Shown here: positions 1-12,317 of the stretch, in pieces | How positions within the stretch are numbered: position 1 is the stretch's first letter | Layout: every line of letters starts with the position of its first letter | From: Pratylenchus scribneri | Taxonomy: Eukaryota > Nematoda > Chromadorea > Rhabditida > Pratylenchidae | DNA length: 64,000 nucleotides | Direction: 5' to 3' | NCBI GenBank assembly: GCA_030063045.1 | Contig: JAQSEB010000050.1 | Span: 434,001-498,000, forward strand | Translations under genes and position numbers: made by a program | Notes under the pieces: generated by a model | Told to the model about the DNA's origin: nothing | The model's database searches: none | Seen by the model: only the letters and a program-made list of their open reading frames with translations

Positions 1-140
1 TCGAATCTTCGACCTAAATCTAGCAAAATTAAGGGTCCCCTTTGGGCTAAAATTTTCTAAAAACCTAGCCAGCTTATCCAATCCTTAAGCCAATACACCA
101 GGCTGGAAATCTTAACCTAATTCTATATTTTATATTCCAG

Positions 141-3100
141 GATTCGGCCATTTGTGCCTCATCTTTGACGACCACTTCCTCTTCTTCGCCATTACCTCCA
201 CCTGATCCTGGCCAGGAAGTTTCGGGACCAAGCAGTCGCAGCCAAAATGCCACAAATTCGGGCGGTGGAATTGGACAAAACCAAAATCCAATTTTGCTCC
301 ATTTGGCCTGGATTTCATTGGATCCATTGAATGCACCGGATTTGGCCAGCAATGAGGCTATGGCCGGGATTATCAGTCAACAATACAAATTGGATACACA
401 AAATGCATTGGATCAATTGAAAAAAGTACAAAAAACAATAAAAATGAAGCAAAATCCAATTTACAAAAGATTTCAAATGAAATTGAGCAACGGAATTCTG
501 ATGGAAAATCCAGGCAAAATTGGCTAATGTGTTCTCGGCGTTCAATTCGCCAATCACTTTATCCATTTTGTGCCCAAGCATTGTTGGCAAAATTGACGGA
601 AGAACGGGAAGAACAAGTAAATTCAATGCAAAAATTTGATATTTTGGATTTATTAATTAAAATTGAACAAAATTCAAATAAATTTCATTTTTTGCAGGTT
701 TTTTCTGCCACTTTGCCATTGCCACCAATTTTCCACCGATTCCTGCCATTTCCCCTTATGAATTCTTCGCCTCCGTCCGAATTTTGTGATCTCCAACAAA
801 ATTTAATGATGGAAAATGGGAATGGAGGAGGATTGAATGGACAAAATGGGGCAACATTGGTTGATGAATTATTGGAACGGAGATTGAGCCAAATGGCCAT
901 TGCCTTAATGGAATCAACATTGTGGCAAACGGCAACAAAATCAGTGAATGGAGCCGAATTGGAAGCGGCAAAATGGATGGAACCCGTTCAACAGGGATAT
1001 AGACCTGCACTTTGGTATGTTTAAAATGATTTTTTGGCACAAAAATTTCCATTTTCCAGTTTGGATGGCCATGCCGTCAACCCAAGGACCATTGTCCGGG
1101 CACGCGGTCTTCCATGGCAAGTCACATTTTTCACATGATTTAATTAGAAAATGGAATAGATTTCCATGCTTTATTTGTTACCATTTAGGTCCATATTTTG
1201 AATATTCTCCTCAATTAAACCCATCTTTTCCCTTAAATTTATTGTTAGGTTTGATTAAGAGTTATCCAAGTTTTCCACATAATATTCTTAAGTTTGAGAT
1301 TTTAGGAATAGGATAGAGCCATCCTTTGATCGGAATAACACATAAATACCTAAATTTCTTGTTTTTAATCGAATTGAGGATTCAAAAGAATAAAAATTTC
1401 ATGAATATTTTATTACAAACCATATTCAATCATAAATAATCTTCTTATTTATTTAGGCAAGTCTCCGATTTGGATGTCGCCCTCTTTTTCGCCGGCCTTG
1501 ACATTGCCAAAGGCGGAATTGCCCTTTGTTTGGGACCAGAAGGCCGGCGCAACGGTGAATGCCTTATTCGTTTTGAGCGGCCGGAGCACCGTGATTGGGC
1601 CTTGGAGCGACATCGACGCCATCTCCGGCAACGATATATTGAAGTTTATCGGGCTGGGGCTGATGAATTTGTGCGACATGCAGTTGGTGGGTGGTCAAAA
1701 ATATTATATTAAAAATAATTTAAATTCACATCGTTTTGTTCCAAATTCCAATTAAATTAATTTGTTTTCTTTCCTCCTATTGCCCTAAAAGACACCATTC
1801 TGGAAAAACACGTTTGCCCCAAAACACTTCTTTTCCGGAAAATATAACAAAAGCACATTTTCGGAACACCATAATAATCAAACCAATTCCATTTTTTTCT
1901 TTGAATATTCACAAAAATGTTGGCATTCCAAATCCAAAACGAAACCTCCTTTACGGACCAATTCCTTCATTCCCAAGTCCCAAACTATTATTTTGGCTTT
2001 ATGAATTGGGGGGGGGGGGGGAGTTGGGGGGGACTGCATGTGGATTGGATTGCTATTGGCCCAGCCGCCGCTTCTCCCCATCGATTTTATCCAAGGCGAG
2101 GAGGGGGGAATCGGTCCATCTCCATTCAGGGAATTTGGGGCGGGAGGACGATTTTGGGGGCGGGATTGAATGGATCTGGGATGGGCTGGGCCACTACCTT
2201 CATCCCTCATCCTTCCCTCCCGGCGAATTGAGAGAAATGTCGGCTTCTTCCATTCCCGCATTCACAAAATGCGGCAAATTGAATTTGGCCATTAATTTAG
2301 ATTTTTGATTAAGTCATTTCTTTCCCTATCCCTACCATTTTTAATTGGGTTTTGTCTCTTCCAATTCCAAAATTACTTTATTGGCCAAAAATTTGGGTAT
2401 ATTTCAATAGAAATTATTTTGACCATTTCCCAGTCAAATTCATTGGTCCCTTTTTGGATGATTATTTCAGCTCATCTTTCTGCTGATTTTATAATTCTTT
2501 CCAAAAATTGGGGGCCCGATGATTTAGTATTCACAGCGGAAAATTAGCAATTCATAAATGGAAAATGTCAGAAGCAAATGAAAGTGAGAATAAAATAAAA
2601 ACGGTGAAAAATTGGGGGAAATGCACATTTTTGGGTGAATGAATGAATAAATTTATTTCATCCCCAAAATTTTCTATTTTTGCCAATCAAAAACTTTTTG
2701 TGTCCATATTTTTATGTGCTTTTGGTTATTGAATAATTAAAAGAGCTTCCATTTTCTCAATTTTCAATAATTTATTTTATTTTTTGACTGTCGAACTGGC
2801 CTGGAGCCAGGATTTTTTTCGGATTCTGCGATTCAGATTTCAGAAGTTTTTCATCGTTTATTTTTCCCCTCTGATGAGTGAACCCTCAGGGCAAAATTTA
2901 TAATCTTTTCCCTCCTGTTTTTTGAGTGGGAGGGTCGATCGCTCCAATTACCCTCCTGGCGCCGGACATTGGATAATTTTTGGTGATTTTAGTCAGAGGG
3001 CCCCAAATTTCCTTCACATTGGCCAGAGGCGAACGAACACTTCAAAAATAGATTGGAGCCATTGGGCACCACAAATCCATTCATTCCCTCCCAAAATCCA

Positions 3101-6100
3101 AATCCAACGTGAATGCAAAAAATACACTAAAAAATGGGAAAAACACGATGACATTATTCTTTTTCCTCTGCCTTTCCAATCCTCCTCCTCAAAATCACAA
3201 AAATCTCATTAGAATTGTGTTTTGGGGGCGGCACTTGACCCCCATCTCTCATTTTCCCATTATTATAATTATTTATTTGACTAATAAGGAAATAATGATT
3301 TATTAATTGAATTTCAATTCAAATTCATTTCAAAAAATCCCCCAAACATTTTCCAGGGACCGACCGATTTGCCGTTGAATTTGCACAACGTGCTGAACAA
3401 AAGTGGAATAATAACAACAAATTGGAATTGGAAGGAGGCCAAACAATGTCCGTAATGATTGTTCGAATGCGTGGATTGCCATTCACTGCGACGGAACAAC
3501 AAATTGTGAGAATTTCTTTCCCATTCATTATAATAATTTGAATTAATTTTGAAGCGCGACTTTTTCGCCTCTGATGGAATGCCCAGTGGCATTTTGGACC
3601 AAGGAGTGTTGTTTGTGCATCGACCGGATGGACGGCCTTCTGGCGATGCATTCGTTTTGTTTGGCGATGAACAAAGTGGTCGAAGGGCACTGCAAAAACA
3701 TCGACAACGGATGGGCAATCGCTACATTGAATTGTTTCGAACAACCCAAGCTGAGGTGAGAATTTATCAAAATTGAATTGTTTATTTATTAGTCCTAATT
3801 TTAGGTCCAACAATTATTCAATGCACGGCAACAGGCAATTGCGGCAATGAATGGGGTGGGAGGAGGGACGGGCAATATTAATCAGCAACAACAAAGAGGA
3901 GGGGGAGGAGGAGCGACGGCATTGCTTCAACAGGTCCAATTTTAGGGGAAAATGGAACTGAATTTGGTGGGGGAATCATTTGGATGGTTCCTTAAACCAT
4001 TGGAATTATTTTGGTATTATACATACTTTTTTGACCAAATTAAAAATTTCTCAATTTGCTACCTTTTTGATTTGGATGGGAATCTAAAAGGATATCATCA
4101 ATCTTATTTTTATTTTTACTGAAGACATTGCCAGTACTTGCTTTGGGCGGTGGAATGGCCAATCAACAACATCAAACCAATGGAAATGAGCAACAAACCA
4201 ATGGGAACAATGGAAAAGTTGGCAATGGTCATGGTGGCCAACAACAACAACAGCATCGACAGCGTGACTGCCTTCGACTTCGTGGCCTTCCCTATGAGGC
4301 CCAGGTGCAGCAGGTTGTCGAGTTTATGGGCCCACAACACGCACGGCATGTTCTCTTCCAAGGAGTTCATATGGTAATCATATGGGGCTACATCACACCA
4401 ACAAACAATAGGGTAGTAATGTAATGGGTAAAAGAGGGAGAAGGCATATAAAAAATGGGTGAATTTATTTTTACATATTTGAACCTCGGATTCTTTGAAT
4501 TAATAATAAGAACTATCCCAAATTCCTCCGGCATTTTCTCGTTCATGAGATTCCCTCTACTTCATCGGAAAATGGTCACTTTAATTTAAAGATAATATTG
4601 TCCTAGCTAAATATTAATTAATTGCTGAACATATTCCCAAAGATTTACAATGCTGCCGGCCATCCAAGTGGCGAGGCTTTCATCCAAATGGAATCGGAAC
4701 AGGCAGCCGGGCATGCTGCCCAAGAATGCCACAATAAATTCATGGAACTCGGAAAGAAAAAACGGTAATGATCCTTTACCATATCATTCAATACATTATA
4801 TTTACAGGTACATTGAAGTCTTTCAATGTTGTGCCGAGGATATGAGCCTTTTGTTGAATGTTTTGCCAACTCCTGCGGCCGGTTCCACTGCTTCTGCTCA
4901 ACAAATAATGCCATCAGCAGGTGGCCTTTTGGCCACTCCAAATGGCGGCCCATTGCCCCCACTAATCCCATTGGCTGCCGGTCCATTCCCTCCTCAAAAT
5001 GGGGCTCCCGGTCCTGCGGTACCGCCCTTATTGACATTTCCAACAACGACGGGACAATTTTTGCCGCCCACAACGCTTGGCATATCCAATGATTCAAATG
5101 GCGCAGGAATGGCCACAGCTGCTATTTTGATGCCTCAATTTGCTTCACCCGTGAGTTTTTTGCTTATTGTTGTTTTAATAGTAAAATTGAATTTGGGGTA
5201 ATTTGCATGTACAATTCAAAATAGGGGGAATTCATAATTGCAATTCACAATTATAAATCGAAATTACAAATTAGATTTGTAATTACAATCGCAAATCAGA
5301 ATTACAATTACAATCGCAAATCAGAATTACAATTACAATCGCAAATCAGAATTACAATTACAATCGCAAATCAGAATTACAATTACAATCGCAAATCAGA
5401 ATTACAATTACAATTACAATCGCAAATCAGAATTACAATTACAATCGCAAATCAGAATTACAATTACAATCGCAAATCAGAATTACAATTACAATCGCAA
5501 ATCAGAATTACAATTACAATTACAATCGCAAATCAGAATTACAATTACAATCGCAAATCAGAATTACAATTACAATCGCAAATCAGAATTACAATTACAA
5601 TCGCAAATCAGAATTACAATTACAATCGCAAATCAGAATTACAATTACAATCGCAAATCAGAATTACAATTACAATCGCAAATCAGAATTACAATTACAA
5701 TCGTAAATCAGAATTACAATTACAATCGCAAATCAGAATTACAATTACAATCGCAAATCAGAATTACAATTACAATTACAATCGCAAATCAGAATTACAA
5801 TTACAATCGCAAATCAGAATTACAATTACAATCGCAAATCAGAATTACAATTACAATCGCAAATCAGAATTACAATTACAATCGCAAATCAGAATTACAA
5901 TTACAATCGCAAATCAGAATTACAATTACAATCGCAAATCAGAATTACAATTACAACCGCAAATCAGAATTACAATTACAATCGCAAATCAGAATTACAA
6001 TTACAATCGCACGGCAATTACAAAATCATAATTTAATAATCAGAATAGGGGGAATTGAATTTACAAATCAGGACTATGGAAATTTAGAAAGTATTTGAAT

Positions 6101-6397
6101 ATTCTGACTCTGTTTCAGTTCGCCCATTTGTATTCTCCTGAAACTGCTGCACATTTTGTTGGTCATTCTGCACCACCGTCTAGTATGGCCGAATTTTGGC
6201 TTCGTAATGGTTTTGCCGCTGCCACCGCTGGCGCCTTCCGAAACACGAACGGATTTCATCAAACAATGGCTGCTGCCCCAAACACATTTGCACCAACCCC
6301 ATTGTTCGCGCCCACTCAATTGGCAACCGTGAACGGAGGAACCAATGGGGCGGCACATTTTGGAGGGTCAACCGAAACTGCTGTCAAGTTAGCATGA
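141..6397 (+). CDS. sym-2: ESRP / Fusilli / SYM-2 splicing regulator, 5' partial
   Basis: Homologue of epithelial splicing regulatory proteins, which bind RNA and control alternative splicing in the nucleus. Exons: 141-425, 470-616, 698-1014, 1060-1116, 1457-1686, 3357-3505, 3555-3755, 3805-3933, 4125-4373, 4643-4764, 4808-5150, 6119-6397. They give 835 residues in one open frame. The first visible exon follows an acceptor, so the start lies upstream. The first four exons correspond to the weakly conserved N-terminal RNase H-like region. Three RRMs follow. RRM1 has [20 protein letters not shown] and ends [12 protein letters not shown]2 has [16 protein letters not shown] residues and RYIELFR. 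RRM3 has RLRGLPYEA and [13 protein letters not shown]. The C-terminal third is rich in P, G, A and N. Intron 1117-1456 uses a GC donor. The last intron holds a minisatellite. Intron 1687-3356 is large, AT-rich and has a G12 run near 2010. The family assignment is firm; the last exon and N-terminal exons are less certain. Confidence 0.88.
5281..6013. repeat. 25-bp minisatellite array in the last intron of the ESRP gene
   Basis: About 29 tandem copies of AATTACAATTACAATCGC plus AAATCAG. Some units carry an extra AATTAC hexamer (31 bp) and a few have single-base changes such as TCGTAA or ACCGCA. The array fills most of intron 5151-6118. The reverse complement of the same unit occurs near 21.5, 29 and 57 kb, and the forward unit again at the window end. 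Confidence 0.97.
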
Positions 6398-6999
6398 GGA
6401 GCCATGAGGTTTTGAGAATAGAGATTTTATCATTTTTAATTGGTGTTTTTTCAGAAATGTTCATCCTTCACCAGCATATTTTACGAGATGGCATTTTCAG
6501 ATTATCCAGAAAATCCCCTTTCCTCGATAACAAAATCATTCAATTTTCACTTGCTTCCACATAAATTTTAAATTATTCATTTTGCATTTAATTAACGAAT
6601 ATTTTTGTATTAAATCGCTGTGATATTCGTAAATCTATGAAAAATCCGCCCCTTAATTCTAATCTTCCATAACCATATTTTTTCCAACAATTATTGTGCA
6701 CTTTTATAAAACCGTTAAATTGTGCCTTTTATTTAATCGCATAAATTTATTCCAAAATCCAAACATGTCCAGTAACATAAGTAAAGAAAAATGATGTGAT
6801 GTTCCGAATGAAAAATGAGAAATTGATGTTTAAATGATTGAGATACAAAAAATGAATTAAGGCTGGAATATAGAGACCAAATAGCAAATATATATTTATT
6901 GAATGATAAATTTTAAAAACTTAACAAAATCGTAAAAGCCAAAAAATGATGTAAAGCATGATTTCATCTTTCCCGTATTCTCACTGATGAGTGAGTCAG
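6398..6999. other. 3' flank between convergent ESRP and RRM/RGG genes
   Basis: AT-rich sequence between two stop codons of convergent genes, presumably the two 3' UTRs. I see no coding exon or repeat here. Confidence 0.6.
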
Positions 7000-9044
7000 T
7001 CAAACCATTTGAAGGGTGGCATCATTGCCAAAAAGCCATTCCCATTGATCCGTTCCATTTTGCATTTGAAGAATTGCAATGCGCGCATCTTCGGCGTAGT
7101 AGAAGGTGAAACTAGCTTCGGTCTAAAAAATAAAAATTTATTCACATTTTTTTATTTTGAAATTCTTACCTCGTCAATTTTCTTCTTTTCGAACACATCG
7201 CCATATGTTTGCATTGTCTCCATAATTTTCTCAATGTCAAAGCCGAATTTGAGCTAAAATTAAATTAATTTTATTTTTGCTTGAAATTAATTTTTAATAA
7301 AAACCTTCTTAATAAGGATCGTCTTCTTGTCCTCCTCTTCTTCCCATGATTCTTTTGGCTGGCGGTATTGATTGAATTGAGGTGAATCCGCCTTTTTTCG
7401 ATCAACAAGTTCCGTCGATTCATTGGGAGGAACATTTTCCGTTTCTTCTTCTTCATCTTCCTTCGACCAATCGCTTTCTTCACCCGCTCCATTTTGGTCG
7501 TTGCTGTGATTGACAGTCTTCTCATCAGGCATTTTCTCCACTTCTTCTTCTTCCGATGCTCCATTTTGTTGGCGATCGAATTGAGGGGAGTCGGTCTCGT
7601 CGTTCCGATTGGCTGCCATTCCATTCAAATTCCCTTCCTCTTCTTCCACATTTGGCAATGGGCTAACTTCATGCATTTCGTTTTCGTTCTGGTTATTGCT
7701 GCTGATGTTCGCATCTGCATGTGATTGCATGAAAATTCGGCTGCCTCCTCCTCTTCCTCGGCGACTTCCACCTCCAAATCCTCCGCTTTGTTGACGAATT
7801 CCATTTCCAGCGCCGAATTCATTGTTGCCATTTTGAACATTGCTATAACAAATTCACAGTATTATGGATAATAAAAACTGAAGGTTTTTTGGACAATAAA
7901 AAAGGGTTTTTGGATAATAAAAACTTAAGTTTTTGGATAAACTTTTTTAGATAACCTTGTCCCATTCCCATTTCCTCCTCCTCGACGGCGAGAGCTCCCT
8001 CTTCCGAATCCTCCGCTTTGCTGACGCATTCCAATTCCAGCGCCGAATTCCCTGTTCTCATTTTGAATGTTGCTGGTCCCATTTTGGTTTCGAGTGGCTG
8101 GCGGAGGATTGATGTTCGTTCGCGGCACAAATGGAGGTTCAGATGCACGCAACTGTGAAGAACTGCCTCTGGTCGTTGTATTTGAAGATGGCTGGACAAA
8201 TATTAGAATTTAGTTTAGCAAAAAAACAAAATTATAATGTTTATTGCCACCCAAAATTAATGTTTCTTATCCAAAATTATTTAAAACTCAAGGATTTTAC
8301 TTTACTACTCAAAGTTTTTACTTAATAACTCAAAATAAATTTAAATTATTACACAAAACTCATTTTCATAAATTAAAACCAAAAATTTATCCCGATGATT
8401 GAAAAGACAAAAAATCAAAAGTTGTAAAAGTATTCCCTGGAACAATCAAAAGTGTAATATGCAATTAATATATTAGGCAAGGCAATAAACAAATTTAAAT
8501 CAAACAAATTTCGTAATTCCATTTTTCCTTTTGTTTTCCCACATTGTTCAAACCTTCTTATTATAATCGAAGCTTTCCGGAATTGCCTGACAAGCCAAGA
8601 GATCAACGCCCGACCATTGGCGCACATAATCGAAGAATGATCGAGTGCCAAACTAATAAGTAAATTAATAAAATTTGGTTAATAATGCACAAGTTCTTTA
8701 ACCTGTGGATCGTAGATGCGAAATTCGACGGGAGGATCAAAGTTGAGGATTTCCTTCTGCGACAATGCGTTCACGAATTTATCCAAGCTTTGTTGATCCG
8801 AAAACTCTATGATGAGTTGGCCAATTTTCTTGCCCTTCCAGGCCTCAAAAGTCTCAACAAATCGGACTCGTTCGCCAATTCTAAAATATTAAAGTAATTT
8901 TGCATCTCAAGTTTGAAATTTTTACCTTTTGATCACTGAGATAGGCACATTGTTTGGCACATTCCACATGTAGATGAGAAACTTCGAATTGACATTGAGA
9001 ACAGGGCGTTTATGTCCATCGGGAGTAAAACAAGTCGTCGACAT
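7000..9044 (-). CDS. Divergent RRM protein with RGG-rich middle
   Basis: Seven exons on the minus strand: 9044-8926, 8880-8703, 8652-8554, 8191-7956, 7842-7305, 7253-7170, 7122-7000. They encode 458 residues from the first ATG. Residues about 15-75 look like a degenerate RRM: an RNP2-like FLIYMWNVP strand, then GQLIIEFSD as the RNP1-like strand. The middle is Gly/Arg-rich (SGGFGRGSSRRRGGG, GGGSRRGRGGGSR), followed by a long Glu-rich segment. The last two exons (FGFDIEKIMETMQTYGDVFE, then ASFTFYYAEDARIAI) look like a second RRM-type fold. Exons 4 and 5 both carry a related SN(I/V)QN...EFGAG...RQQSGGFG module, pointing to an internal duplication. RNA binding is inferred from the fold pattern and RGG content. 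I do not recognise a specific orthologue. Confidence 0.7.
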
Positions 9045-9688
9045 AGTACTAAATATTTTGCTATCCAATTTCTATTCTAATTATCTAAAAAAAAAATTAG
9101 AAAAATGTGATTAAAAAATTAATTTTAATTAATCATCTATCTAGGAAAAATTTTGAATGAATGAGAACGAAGTATCTGGTATCTGCGGGGCATTTGGTCT
9201 TTGCCATTTCAATGGAATTGAATTGTGAATGGGAGCAAAATAGAATCTAACTAAGGCAAGGCAATCTCAGTTTCATTTTATTTAATTTTAATAAATGAAA
9301 GGGAACAATAAAATAAAGGCATATGGAGATGAAGATGAGGATTAAATTGACCGATTAGAATGGGAAATTTTCTATATGGATATGGAACTAATGATGAATG
9401 ATGATGTGATTTGATGAGTATGAGTTATGAGATGATTGCATTTTTTTATTTTTATGCATTAATTAATTAATTCTGCATATTTATTTATTCTTATTGATCG
9501 CCATTGATTTTAAACAATATCATTACATGCCTAAATATATAGAATCATATCACGATCATGGATCATAAAATTAAATTATTTGTTCTTGATTGTGTGGGAT
9601 TAAGAGGATTTTCGGTCAAAGACCAATAATATTTGGTTCATTTTGGGGCAGCTCTACAATTTGCGTCTTCCAAATAATCTTTTTATAA
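9045..9688. other. Upstream region of the RRM/RGG gene
   Basis: AT-rich spacer containing the presumed promoter of the minus-strand gene. No ORF or structured repeat was recognised. Confidence 0.5.
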
Positions 9689-10711
9689 CCCCTCGGTCAC
9701 AATGGGGCGTTTTCCGTTCTCCGCGACGGAAAACTATGTCACATTACAGCGGAAAACGCCGACCTTTTTTTCCGTCGAGCGGAAAAACGCTTTCCGCCGC
9801 GTTTTCTCTATTGACCACCCCAGCAGAAACGCCGAGCGTTTTCGGTCGAACGGAAAAAAGCTCTCCGCCGAGCGTTTTTTTATTGTGACCATTCTAGCGG
9901 AATGAGACAGCGGAAAAACGCCCGACGTTTTTCCGCCGATCGGGTTTTCCGCTGATGCTGGTCACAGTGGAGCGATTTTGGCCTTTTTTTCCGTCGAACC
10001 GAAAACGCCGGCAATTCAAATAATTTGAATTTTTCCGTCCTCCGCCGAGCGGAATTCCTTGTATTTTACCCAAAAACCCTTGACTAGACATTTTTAAAAA
10101 TAAATAACAAATATTAAAAAATTTTATAAGCTTTCCAAATTGATCCTATCCTATGTAAAAAACTCAGCTCTATTCAATGATATTAAAATTTATTTATTTG
10201 GATGAGGAAAACATTATTTATGAAGATGCAAAATATAAATCATATAATTTTTTTATATTTTCATTTGATTTTTATATCATTAAAAAGAGGAAATTTTTCT
10301 GAATCAGATATACCTGATTTTAGATTTTTATTAAATTCTTGAAATTTTAAAATAATTTTCGAAAATAAATTTAATTTTTAATTGAAAGAGCGGAAAAACT
10401 CTCAAATTTTATTGTGACCACTTCGGCGTTTTGGGACGACGGAATTGCATTCAAATTCCGTTCGGCGTTTTCCTGAAAATCTGAGTGGTCACATAAAACG
10501 GAATTCCGCATTCCGTCGCCGAAAAAGATTCCGTCCTATTTTGTGGTCACAATGATTTAAGGAGGAAACTGGTTATGTGACCACAAAATGGGCGGAAATT
10601 TTTTGTCGGCGACGGAATGAAAAATTCCGTTTTATGTGACCAACACTCGGCGGAATGCCAAAACGCTCTCCGCTCTCCGCGGCAGACAAACGCCCCATTG
10701 TGACCGAGGGG
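9689..10711. mobile_element. Composite MITE, PIF/Harbinger-like (TAA target duplication)
   Basis: The left end CCCCTCGGTCACAATGGGGC is repeated as an exact inverted copy at the right end (10692-10711). The element is flanked by TAA on both sides (9686-9688 and 10712-10714). A 3-bp TWA duplication is typical of PIF/Harbinger. No transposase frame is present, so it is non-autonomous. The interior holds about ten GGTCACA or TGTGACC motifs next to GCGG-rich blocks, and a second, nested palindrome at about 10484-10656. Superfamily assignment rests only on the target duplication and terminal repeat. Confidence 0.8.
10484..10656. repeat. Nested palindrome inside the composite MITE
   Basis: The left arm begins GAGTGGTCACATAAAACGGA and the right arm ends with its near-perfect inverse (TCCGTTTTATGTGACC, then AACACTC). 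Both arms carry CATTCCGTCGCCGA-type and ATTTTGTGGTCACA blocks. It looks like a shorter MITE that inserted in, or amplified within, the larger one. Confidence 0.7.
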
Positions 10712-10944
10712 TAAGCGACAAATCTTACAGAATAAAATTAAACTGTTTTTTAACATTTACAAATAAAAAACAAAGTTTATGGAAGCATTTTATTCAACAT
10801 TACATATACAAAAAATACATACAATATACAAAATGGAATAGGGGAAAGGATATGGGAACATAACAGAGCAAGAAATGGATGAATGCATATCTATGTGTGA
10901 AGTCCTTGTTCATTTCATCTTCATCGCCATTTGCGTTGTTCACA

Positions 10945-11966
10945 TCAATCGTCCTCCAATCTGGCCAGTGTTCTCCTCGATTCTTCCACAAGCAGACGTT
11001 CATACTCGTTGTTGGGCCGGATTCCAATGACTGCGCGCAGACAATTCATCGCCATTTCCGCTTGACCATTTTTCTGATAGCACCTGCAAAAAAAATGATT
11101 TATTGGACTGTTTTTAAAGATGATGACTTTGAAACTTACTTTGCCAGGTAGAACATATTGTCAATTGAAGTTCCGCGGGTCGTTTGTTCGCACTGAAAAT
11201 TGATTAAATTAGTGAAAGTTAAGAATTGAAGATTAAAAATACCTGCATGAGTTTGTCAATCGCATAGGGAATCGTTGCTTGTCTAAGAAGTGCTCTCATT
11301 GCCGGGAATAGTCTGCCTGCCGTCCATCGTTCAAAAAAATTGAGATTTGCAACTGAGTAGGCCAAACGTCCTTGCATGTGAAGAATTTCGTGCTGGTTTG
11401 GATCAATCGCGGCAGCCCTCTCGAGATAGTTCTAAAATATTGGGGTTTTATTTAAATCAAATAATCAAAAATGACTTACGTATAGCCGAAGTCCACGTTC
11501 TGCCTTCTCTCTTATCCCCATACTGTGGTCGAAAATCTGCCCCATCAGCATACATTTGTATTTGAGTGATTCGAAGTCCGCCTGGTCCCTTTGCAAAGCT
11601 CTGTCCGCGAACTGAAGACCTTAAATGTGCAATATTAAAATCATTTTTATCAATGGTGATGATTTTCGACTTACCCGTCTCCAAGAGTTGCCGCCTTCTT
11701 GCCTTTCCTTCCAGCGTTTCATTGTTCACATCCAATCCTCGGCGAAGATAACACTTTGCAAGCCTCCAAAGTACTCCAATGTTGCGTCGGTTTTCTTCTG
11801 CTGAGTTGTAGATCCGCGATAGCTGGTTGTAAATCCGGTCCGGTGCATCATTCCTGGCGAACATTTGATCAATCTGGTTAAGCTGAAAATGAAGGGAATA
11901 TTATTAACAAAAAAAAAAAGAATTAAATTAACTGACCGCTGCGGGAATTGCCTGGGGAAGAGCCAT
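10945..11966 (-). CDS. rmd-1: Regulator of microtubule dynamics (RMD/FAM82 family)
   Basis: Exons 11966-11937, 11882-11675, 11619-11480, 11431-11243, 11192-11140 and 11083-10945 encode 252 residues. The protein is all-helical with TPR-like repeats. Recognisable blocks are NIGVLWRLAKCYLRRG, LKYKCMLMGQIFDHSMG, LERAAAIDPNQHEILHMQGR and a C-terminal helix pair ending in LLVEESRRTLARLEDD. Length and order match RMD-1-type proteins, which associate with spindle microtubules. There is no N-terminal membrane segment, unlike some vertebrate paralogues. It is transcribed divergently from the small membrane-protein gene at 12318, with 351 bp between start codons. Confidence 0.78.
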
Positions 11967-12317
11967 TGGGAAGGAATGAATTGGTTGTGGAAGAAGTTGT
12001 GAGGAATGTGGATTCAATTTTCCAGCTTTAATACTTTTTGCAAACTGGGAGAACTACTCTTATAAGAAATCGATAACTGTGTTATATTCATACTGTACTG
12101 CATATTTGTATTTGTAATATACGATATCCGGTATTTTTACAAATCAGACTATACCGTAATTGATATTGTACTGTTGCTGTTGGCGGCTGCGGATCAGGTA
12201 TTAAAGCGTGTGCCCACTGCCAACAAACCATCAACCATCAACCAACTCCAACGAGCAATCAACATCATCAAACCAGCGGCCAACATCAACCGAGTGATCT
12301 TCAACAACGACAGCAAT
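11967..12317. promoter_or_regulatory. Divergent intergenic region, presumed shared promoter
   Basis: 351 bp between the two divergent start codons. It is AT-rich with several TATAC/GTATA motifs around 12085-12170. A promoter role is inferred from position only. Confidence 0.4.

Noticed and set aside
1736..2308. 190-residue frame overlapping the ESRP intron
   Set aside because: It lies inside the 1687-3356 intron, overlaps a G12 homopolymer and has frames on both strands. No domain seen.
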